In this document: positions 37,231 to 64,000 of the stretch, one piece after another
How the letters are laid out: every line of letters starts with the position of its first letter
How positions within the stretch are numbered: the stretch's first letter is position 1
Notes under the pieces: model-generated
Told to the model about the DNA's origin: nothing
Seen by the model: the letters and a program-made list of their open reading frames with translations, nothing else
Database searches by the model: none
Made by a program: the position numbers and the translations under genes
DNA from: Whitmania pigra
Lineage: Eukaryota > Annelida > Clitellata > Hirudinida > Haemopidae
Assembly: GCA_021613335.1 (NCBI GenBank)
Contig: JAJTWR010000097.1
Location: 33,501-97,500, forward strand
DNA length: 64,000 bases
Reading direction: 5' to 3'

Positions 37231-37782
37231 TCATGGACATCTTCTTTGCTTGACGGGCCTCTTCATGTCGGTGAAAATGCAGTTTCGTTCGTCATGACCC
37301 TGCCAGTTACAACGAGAACAAATGGGACTCGGTTTGTCGGACGCAATTTTACCTTCTCTCTCAGGACACTGCAAAGGGTTGTGCCCGAGATTTCCGCAAA
37401 CGAGGCACATTGGTTTAGGAAGATAATCCTCTGTGTCTACTAAACGATTGGGACAGAATTGTGTGTTATGTCCAGCATTGCCGCATTCCATGCAAAGAAC
37501 CATTGATTTCGGATTGAACCTTACTCCCTTCCAGGGTAGGTATGGGCAGTCCTTTTTCAAATGGCCGTATTCGTAGCAGTCCTTGCACCTCCAGATATTG
37601 CCCTGTCTAATGTTTGGACAGTCAGGGCCGTAGTGACCCATTTCGAGGCATTTGTAGCAGCTTATCAAGAAGGACCTTCTGCCTCTCTGGTCGTTTTGTT
37701 GATTTTGTTCTCTGGAAGGCGTTTTGATGGAGATCCTTGAAGAGCGTTCGTAGGCTGGAGTGCCATAGGTTTTGTAAGACAT
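37231..37782 (-). CDS. Five-CCHC zinc-knuckle protein, copy 2 (183 aa)
   Basis: Second tandem copy, all five knuckles intact. It differs from copy 1 in the N-terminal segment (SREQNQQND instead of SREQHPQND) and inside knuckle 3, where GHNTQFC replaces GHKTQFC. The replaced residue is not a zinc ligand. Upstream sequence is the same as for copy 1, so regulation should be shared. No intron is needed within the coding region. Confidence 0.85.
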   Translation of the reverse strand: MSYKTYGTPAYERSSRISIKTPSREQNQQNDQRGRRSFLISCYKCLEMGHYGPDCPNIRQGNIWRCKDCYEYGHLKKDCPYLPWKGVRFNPKSMVLCMECGNAGHNTQFCPNRLVDTEDYLPKPMCLVCGNLGHNPLQCPEREGKIASDKPSPICSRCNWQGHDERNCIFTDMKRPVKQRRCP

Positions 37783-38549
37783 TTTGATTCTACTTTGTTT
37801 TGAATTCAATTTAGATTGGAGTACTTTACAACAGAGTCCTTTGGACAACTTATCGCAGAGTGTTCAATTTTTGATATAATTGGTGCCGCCACCGAGTCGA
37901 GGTAGCAAAAAAAGATTCTGAATATAATTATTTCCGAAAAAAAAAACTAATTTTTTATTTTTTTACATTTTTTGAAAAAGGCATTTCAGTACCTTTGGAA
38001 TAAATTGTTAATTATTTTAATTTGATTGATAATAATTACTCTGTATTTCATATATCATTATAGTGTAATGTTTTTTACGTATTTGTAAAGTAACTTCTTA
38101 GGGTAATTATTTCGGGCTTATAAAAGATTTAATGTTAAGTGTACATATGCTTTTATTGTCTTAATTCATTAGGAAATAGTATTAAAATATCGATCTGTAG
38201 CGTTGGTCGTAAATTGTATATTATGGACACCATAATGTCATCAACAATGCCCAATCGGTTTATTTATTTGCGACTTTTGTGCTACGATAATTGTATCAGA
38301 GTTTTATTTGAAAACATCACCGTTCTACTTAGAAATGTAAATTTAAATCTGAGCAAAAATTGAACCAATTTCATGTTTTATATCAATGTTTATTTTTTTG
38401 AAAATATCAGCATGATCAGCATGATCAAAAAGAATAAAAATCACTACAAAATGCTTATAAAATTTACATCGCCTTTTCAATTCACCTTTTCCAGCTAGGT
38501 GGTAATTAAGAACAGCCACCAATACACTCAACCAACCTTCGACTCATAT

Positions 38550-39101
38550 TCATGGACATCTTCTTTGCTTGACGGGCCTCTTCATGTCGGTGAAAATGCA
38601 GTTTCGTTCGTCATGACCCTGCCAGTTACAACGAGAACAAATGGGACTCGGTTTGTCGGACGCAATTTTACCTTCTCTCTCAGGACACTGCAAAGGGTTG
38701 TGCCCGAGATTTCCGCAAACGAGGCACATTGGTTTAGGAAGATAATCCTCTGTGTCTACTAAACGATTGGGACAGAATTGTGTCTTATGTCCAGCATTGC
38801 CGCATTCCATGCAAAGAACCATTGATTTCGGATTGAACCTTACTCCCTTCCAGGGTAGGTATGGGCAGTCCTTTTTCAAATGGCCGTATTCGTAGCAGTC
38901 CTTGCACCTCCAGATATTGCCCTGTCTAATGTTTGGACAGTCAGGGCCGTAGTGACCCATTTCGAGGCATTTGTAGCAGCTTATCAAGAAGGACCTTCTG
39001 CCTCTCTGGTCGTTTTGTTGATGTTGTTCTCTGGAAGGCGTTTTGATGGAGATCCTTGAAGAGCGTTTGTAGGCTGGAGTGCCATAGGTTTTGTAAGACA
39101 T
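38550..39101 (-). CDS. Five-CCHC zinc-knuckle protein, copy 3 (183 aa)
   Basis: Third tandem copy, all five knuckles intact. It reads AYKRSS where the others have AYERSS, and SREQHQQND before knuckle 1; knuckle 3 is as in copy 1. It is the copy farthest upstream on the minus strand and the only one whose 5' flank leaves the repeat unit (about 170 bases above the ATG). It may therefore have a different promoter, or be the ancestral copy. Confidence 0.85.
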   Translation of the reverse strand: MSYKTYGTPAYKRSSRISIKTPSREQHQQNDQRGRRSFLISCYKCLEMGHYGPDCPNIRQGNIWRCKDCYEYGHLKKDCPYLPWKGVRFNPKSMVLCMECGNAGHKTQFCPNRLVDTEDYLPKPMCLVCGNLGHNPLQCPEREGKIASDKPSPICSRCNWQGHDERNCIFTDMKRPVKQRRCP

Positions 39102-39270
39102 TTTGATTCTACTTTGTTTTGAATTCAATTTAGATTGGAGTACTTTACAACAGAGTCCTTTGGACAACTTATCGCAGAGTGTTCAATTTTTGATATAATT
39201 GGTGCCGCCACCGAGTCGAGGTAGCAAAAAAGATTCTGAATATAATTATTTCCGAAAAAAAACTAATTTT

Positions 39271-40747
39271 TTAAATTTTTTTCAACTAATGAAAATAGTA
39301 ATTAAATTTATAAATCTATGTATATTTTACTAAGGCACGTCCTACCTTGTACTGTTATTCTAAAAATATTTTATTTTAATCAGTTTTTGGCGCGCAGATG
39401 CTCAGAGTGGTGGTTGCTCGAATGCAGTACCCTGTCTGCCAATCAAAACTCCAACGAAAATCTCCTGCCCTTTAACTTGCATCTTCAAGAAAAATCGAAA
39501 GTGTATCAGATTTCACTATTATACTTCATCAAGATGTACGTTATTCTCAACGTGGGATCCTTTCTCGAACATCCTTAATGGTACTGAGTCTTGTCGAGTT
39601 TATCAAAACATCGGTAAGTACTTGTTACAGTACGTATTTAAACAAGTTGAAAAAAAAACACAGACAAATGACAGAATTAACTTCAAATCACATTTAATCG
39701 GATATCTGTCCCTCTTATTTTGTTTACAAACCCAGTGCCAATGCTTGTTAAACATTGGTATTTGGTTATTGGGACTGGGCAAATGCCAGATTTCACTGCA
39801 ATTCCATTAGCGGAGCAGTTCCTGTGGTTCTCAACTCCAATGCTAAGCACAGTGCTTTCGTGGATTATGTCGACTCCTTAACCGGTATTAAAAATGTTTT
39901 TTAGTCAGTTATATCCATTGTTGGGCTAGTTTAATGTCTTTTTTTAATCGAATTTTATATTAAAGTCTAGTTTTAGAATTTAAGTGGTTAAGTTTAATAA
40001 ATCCAGCATATTGTGTTAAACTAAGGATAAATAAAAGTCTTTGAATTAATTATGTAACCCGGAAATGGCAAAACATATTTTTGGAGTTTCGAAACTGTGA
40101 TTTAAGAAGTACTTAGGTTGAATTTTGCCAAAAGCTCGATTAGAAGACATTTCAGTAAATAAATAATTTAGATTTGTCCAAAAACTTAAATCTTTCCATA
40201 ATTTTATTAAAAGTTCCAATAAATATATAAATAACTTCATATGTTTGTCTATCTGTTTCTAATTTAAAGCCAATCAATTTAGAATGTTTCACAGTTTAAC
40301 AATTGATCAACAACAATGATAATAATGATAATTATTTATAAATAAATAAAGCATCATTAGGAAATTTCTTTCCCAAGCTACGGCATACAAATTTTGTACG
40401 TCTAAAGGAAGTGACATCAGAGCAGACTGGATAACACGTTTCAAAAGCCAAGCGCAAAACACAGAACAAAAATCAAAAATTCCTCTTCCTTGCAAAAAAT
40501 ATAGAAAAACTCAGAATCCAATTTGAAAGGAAATCTAGCGTGAATTAATTCTAACTGCAAAACTCTCAAGGCCAACTCGATTGAAAAAAGTTTAGCACAA
40601 CGGAGCACAACGAATGTACAAGACGCCCACTTAAATTTATTTCTCAATACCTCAATATCACTCAGACTCCGTTATCGCCTTCTTCATTGCTATTCGATGC
40701 AAAAATAAAACTATTTCTTTTCTATCAATTTCTGATCAAATTCCAGT
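39271..40747. other. Intergenic region between zinc-knuckle array and HSPA12-like gene
   Basis: About 1.5 kb without a supported gene. It lies downstream of the HSPA12-like stop codon (40748) on the minus strand, so its right part is probably the 3' untranslated region of that gene. Open frames are short and show no domain. Confidence 0.5.
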
Positions 40748-59361
<18,614 letters not shown>

Positions 59362-60622
59362 TCTGTAATTTCACAGGGCGCAGCAGCTGTGAACGAGAAG
59401 AGCAATCTTTGTCAGATAATCGTGCCTAACGATCCTAATTCGTCTGTCAAATGCTCGATCGCAGAATTTCGAAAAAAAAAGTAAAAACGAAAATAGAATT
59501 TATCTGCTCGGCAATTTCTAAATTTTTAAACGAAAAACGACCAGTGACAAACGCGATGTCTAATCTGAAAGTGAAAAGTTGAAACCGCATCACTTTATAG
59601 CAAGTCAGAGTTGTTTGGGCACTCGACAAACATTGTCAAGCAGAGCCAGTGAATCTATCGCTGAAGCATGCGAAATATTGATAAACAGCAGCATTAACGA
59701 ATGTAGACTTAGTGATACAAATTCATTTGTCTGTCTGCATGTCTAAAGCACTCCCTTCACAGCTTTCATCAGAGCGACAAGGATCACTGTTGTATACAGT
59801 TGTTTACAATATGAATCCAGTACTCAGGCCCACATTTTGCAGAACTAAGTAATTACGAGTAATTATTCGATATCACAATATTCCTTAAGTGTGATAATAT
59901 TTATTAAAAGTAACATTTATTTATACAAAATGAGGGGGGTTAAGATTACCCTCCCGGGTGATTAAATATACATTTGTACTTGCAATATACATCACATAAT
60001 ACCGTACAGACATTTATAGATAGAATATTTGTGACTGGAGTCATGGACAATGTCATGGAATACTTTGCACCGATTGTTTACAGTCTGCAATCAGTCACTC
60101 AATCGTCAATGAACTGATTGGACCATTGCTAGTCGAGAATGAGAACTAAAGAGCAACCACAATAATATAAATACAATTATAAGTATTTAACTCATAACAT
60201 ATTTATTTGGAAATTAAATTAAATTTTGTTTATGTTTATTCATGTAATTCATAATATGAATACATGAATGATCCTAGTTCAGAATGTTGAAAAATCTTTT
60301 ATAAATAAAATATATTCCCTTTTTCATTTTAAAGAATGGTAAAACTTTTAATCCAAGATAAAGAAATTAAAATGTCGATCCAATTGTTATCAGCGGTGCT
60401 GATACTTTAGTGGCGGATCGATTTAGGATGCTATGTTAATCATGTTATTATGATAATTTGTTAATTAAAATTATGCTTTAAAGCGATCCTCATAATTAGT
60501 AATAAAATAAATAATAATGCAGATAAGTAAATATAATATTAAAATTATATAACAACATATCGGCCATACGCATTGTTTTAATGCAAATAATCGGATAAAA
60601 TTAAAAATAAAATAAATATAAA

Positions 60623-60861
<239 letters not shown>

Positions 60862-61618
60862 ATCGTCTAAAGAGTACGAACATTCATAACCATCGTCTGA
60901 GATTGACTCCAATGATGTTGAATCATTCATGATTTGATTACTCATGAATTTCCTCTAAAATAAATTGTATTATCTTCTGATTATAATTATAAATTTTTTA
61001 CGCAAAATTCTGAATATATCTGGATAACTATAACGTTACTTCGATTCCATTTAATTGAATAATTATAAATTGATTGTCATAATGTTGATTCCAATTGCGC
61101 ATTTGATAAAAGTCGGCTTTGATCATCCTCATGAGAAGATATGGAATGATTGTAGTCCACTCACAACAACAACAACAATGTGCATCCTTTGTTTCATCGT
61201 CCGAATTAATTCAGTTCAAATTAAAGAATTTATTTTTGTTTTTGTTAATCTAAAACTTTGAAAAATAATTTGCAATCCAAAGAAGAAATCTCACCTCGAT
61301 CGACACTTTTTGTAATTTCACAAATATTTGAAACAACAGGAAATATGATACAAATTTGCGATATACAATTTTTCAATTATTCGATAATATTATTATCATT
61401 GATACAAAAATTATATTTTTTATGATTATAATTAATCAGAAATAATTTTCAAGAGAGTTTGCGCGAAAGCTTGCTTGAAACGGCATCGATGAAAGTTACG
61501 AAAGTAGACAAACTTCACACAAACTCTCCTCAGTGCTGTTGCTACCAGTTTTAAGCAGCATCTCAGTTTGATGGATCGAGATCTAACTTTGCAGGCGCCA
61601 ATACGCTGTTGCGCAGAC

Positions 61619-61628
61619 TGCGCATGCG
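61619..61628. promoter_or_regulatory. NRF1-like site in a GC-rich patch
   Basis: TGCGCATGCG matches the palindromic core bound by NRF1 in animal promoters. It lies in a locally GC-richer stretch (CGCTGTTGCGCAGACTGCGC). It could mark a TATA-less promoter, possibly for the minus-strand HSPA12-like gene 2.2 kb away. Sequence alone cannot decide. Confidence 0.3.
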
Positions 61629-62466
61629 TCGGATGTACGAGTAGAGGAGTGAGAATGAGTGGGTGGTCGCTAAGTTTGGGGAGGTCGGTTGAGTTTATTT
61701 GGGTTTATTTTAGAAGTTTGTAGTGATCAGTTGTGTCTGATTATGATTTGGTTTTTGATTTCTTAAGTTGATCCTTGTTGCTATTGTGATGTTAATAGTT
61801 GTTGTTGTTGTTGCAAAAGTATGCAACAATGTAGGCATGTTCTAATTGTATCACAACAAACATCATTACACTTTACAGAAACAAGCTGCAGAATTGAATT
61901 GATATTAATGCAAATACTTTCAATTTTTTACTTAAATAAAACTTCATTTCAGCTAATATTCCAATTATTATGGGTGTTAAATAAAATCTCGAAATAAGTA
62001 CTTTTTGTAATAAATGTCTTAAATCATTGTAAACATTGTGCGGCCACAAAAACTTTCATGAATAAATTTGCATCTTTTTGTGAACGTTTTAAGAAATTTG
62101 AATCTCAAATATTTTTTTTGTGTTCTCAGATTTTCGATTTGTAATGTTTAACAGTTTCAAAATGGAAAATTGTGCACGTGCATAAAATGTGAATTATTTT
62201 TTAATTCATTTAAATTCACATTGATTGGATGCAAAATCAACGATCATAATTTTTGATTTTGCCCATTTTTTATCATAAAATTTCAAGCATATTCTACTTA
62301 CGACATCTCGTTAGTATCATTTGATAGTATCATCGTAATTATCATCATCATCGTCGCCATCATCATCACATGTTATATTTTTTCAAACACCCATTGCAAT
62401 AATAACATAATAACTCCTTCTCCTACGAAATCGAGAAATGACAAATTAAAAACAGAGGAAAAATCC

Positions 62467-62547
62467 GATTGGCTGACCCAGTTAGCGATGACTTAGTTAA
62501 AGCAAGTTATTTATAAACCTACAAGGAGTCGTCTGCTGATCTCATTC
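62467..62547 (+). promoter_or_regulatory. Candidate promoter with CCAAT box, TATA box and initiator
   Basis: GATTGG (inverted CCAAT) is at 62467-62472, TTATAAA at 62511-62517 and TCATTC (initiator-like) at 62542-62547. Spacing of TATA to initiator is about 30 bp. A short candidate first coding exon follows at 62582. Confidence 0.45.
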
Positions 62548-62581
62548 GAGGAGGGAAAGTTCTTGGCTCAAAAAAGAAGTT

Positions 62582-62622
62582 ATGAGTAGTGTATGTGGTT
62601 TATGTCTGGATTGGTTAAATAG
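62582..62622 (+). CDS. Candidate first coding exon of a gene running off the window
   Basis: The ATG at 62582 opens MSSVCGLCLDWLN and ends at a donor AAATAG|GTAATT with two bases of the next codon. It lies 35-40 bases after a plausible TATA/initiator start. No second exon was found; a retrotransposon occupies the following sequence, so the rest would be beyond the right edge. The 13 residues allow no family assignment. Confidence 0.3.
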
Positions 62623-62992
62623 GTAATTATTTATATACTACTAATAATAGCATTATAATAAGTAATTAAAAATTAATAGTAATAACAATAATATTAATAA
62701 TAATAATCTTACTATTAAAAAATGACACATTTATTTTAGTAATTATCTTGTTTTTGTTTAGAATAATTAAAGATATAAAGTACATTATTCAATGATTTCA
62801 CATTTATTATTTTAATATTAATGAAATATCTTTATATAGCATAATATCAAATTTTTATTATTTGTTTTATTATGTAAAGAATTAAGTAATTAAAATAATA
62901 CATACTTATTATGTTCAACTAAAAACATCTCCCAACACAAAAAGCCGAGGTGAAAGTTTGAATTCGGGAACCCTTCCAGGATCCAAAGAAAT

Positions 62993-64000
62993 TCAAGTCA
63001 ATATTTTTCTGAGAATGCTTGCAGTTCCAAGAAGTGCTACTTTCTGGCACATGTGTGACGATGGTCTTTCTGGAATCATTTGAAGGTTATCGAGGTCATT
63101 CTTACTGACTGTTCCAAGGGCACCTATCATTATTGGCATGATTTTGGCTCTTATGTTCCACATTCTTTGTATTTCAATCTGGAGGTCCTTGTATTTGGTG
63201 TATTTCTATATAGTTGGCATATTCGTACCTGTTTATTTATGACTCTTATACCTGGTCTGCTAGCTGGAATTGTCCTGTCTGTAATTATTGAATTGTCTCA
63301 GAGTAAATCTAAATTTGTCGTGCTTATAGTAGTTTGTGGTTGATGTTCGTAATATCTGAAATTTATTTCTATTTGGAAGTTTTTATACATCATCCAGTGA
63401 ATGTATCCTTTCGAAATGACTGTGGCACATTCTGCCTGTTCCACTCACTAGCTGTTTCAGTATCTTTTTTTGAAAGTATCTTGTATTGAGGGCTTGCTCC
63501 TGTGCTGCAATTATTAGACTTTCGATCTCAATTTTTAGTTCTGAGCTTTTTAACCATGCCCAAGTTCCCTTCATGTTTATTCCTGCCTTATTTCTATAGT
63601 TATCTATTTGAAATTGTTCTAATATTACCTGGCTTAATTCATCTTTGTTTAAAATCTGGTTAGTGCCTTTTTAGTAAATTTGATTTATCTTTTCAGTTTC
63701 CTTTATAATCGAATACTTCTTTGCTTTGTCAACTAATTCGATTAAACCCACTAGTCTGTCTTTTTTGTTTGACTGGATGTAGATTTTCAGATTGAGCATT
63801 GTTTTTTCAAATGAATTTTTAATACTGATAAGGCCTCGTCATTCCTCTGATTGACCAATCTGTCCATATCAGTTTTGGGGTGATGTGTGCAAACTAAAGT
63901 AAGTAACTTCCTTGTCCTCCTGTCTATCTTTTGTATATCATTGTATATCTGAGACATTCAAGTATTCATCGCAAATAATAAAACCAGGGACCCACTGATT
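62993..64000 (-). mobile_element. Non-LTR retrotransposon (LINE), decayed 3' end
   Basis: On the minus strand the C-terminal part of a LINE reverse-transcriptase polyprotein is readable: ESLIIAAQEQALNTRYFQKK, GRMCHSHFERIHSLDDV, IITDRTIPASRPGI, KYKDLQIEIQRMWN, KIMPIMIGALGTVSKNDLDN and VALLGTASILRKILT before a stop at 62993-62995. The pieces are spread over different frames and separated by stops, so the copy is dead. It continues off the right edge. The clade is not assigned. Confidence 0.8.

Larger units (their letters stand above)
35739..39270. repeat. Tandem array of three units of 1,319 bp, each with a zinc-knuckle gene
   Basis: Unit 1 is about 35739-37057, unit 2 about 37058-38376, and unit 3 from about 38377 to 39270, where similarity stops about 420 bp short of a full unit. 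Spacing is exactly 1,319 bp between equivalent points. Identity extends through coding and non-coding sequence, including poly-A/T runs, with only scattered single-base differences. This means very recent duplication, ongoing gene conversion, or an assembly duplication of one locus. Confidence 0.93.

Noticed and set aside
35861..38762. Open frames of 87 residues on the + strand, opposite each zinc-knuckle gene
   Set aside because: They mirror the coding strand of conserved zinc knuckles and show no domain of their own.

Overview
The window comes from an intron-rich, strongly AT-rich animal genome. Evidence is GT-AG introns in every large gene, a nuclear tRNA, gypsy/mag-like, hAT-like and non-LTR elements, and very abundant ATT microsatellites. 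A p47phox-like NADPH-oxidase organiser is present; insects and nematodes are known to lack this family, so a non-ecdysozoan invertebrate is most likely. The clade is not determined. No bacterial feature is present. Exon models below were built by hand from splice consensus, reading phase and family similarity, so single splice sites may be off.

Layout. 1-7.3 kb, + strand: 19 phase-consistent exons of a p47phox (NCF1/NOXO1)-like protein (PX end, two SH3, tyrosine motifs, proline-rich segment) that continues in frame into a C-terminal SH2 domain. 7.7-11.2 kb, - strand: a complete 10-exon secreted M12B metalloprotease with no visible prodomain, tail-to-tail with the first gene. 13.9-15.3 kb, +: an unrecognised, probably broken gene. 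15.4-25.1 kb: a satellite of about 190-200 bp units, interrupted by a deleted gypsy element (17.9-20.0 kb), a hAT-like terminus, a duplicated 260-bp repeat and a tRNA-Ala(CGC). 25.1-29.0 kb: no gene except a hAT transposase tail. 29.0-34.6 kb, +: VPS33A, with an LTR-element remnant lying where a coding segment is expected. 35.7-39.3 kb, -: three nearly identical tandem copies of a five-zinc-knuckle gene. 40.7-59.4 kb, -: one very large gene whose last 11 exons encode an HSPA12-type HSP70 ATPase and whose first exon(s) add about 2,200 residues of repetitive, charged sequence; a one-base frame change interrupts it near 55.3 kb. 59.4-64 kb: a long ATT tract, a candidate promoter with a first exon (+), and the 3' end of a non-LTR retrotransposon (-).

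The genes do not form one pathway. The two best candidates for undescribed biology are the p47phox-SH3-SH3-SH2 protein, which combines oxidase-organiser and phosphotyrosine-reading modules, and the giant-tailed HSPA12 protein. VPS33A is a housekeeping endolysosomal tethering factor, and the metalloprotease is a secreted effector.
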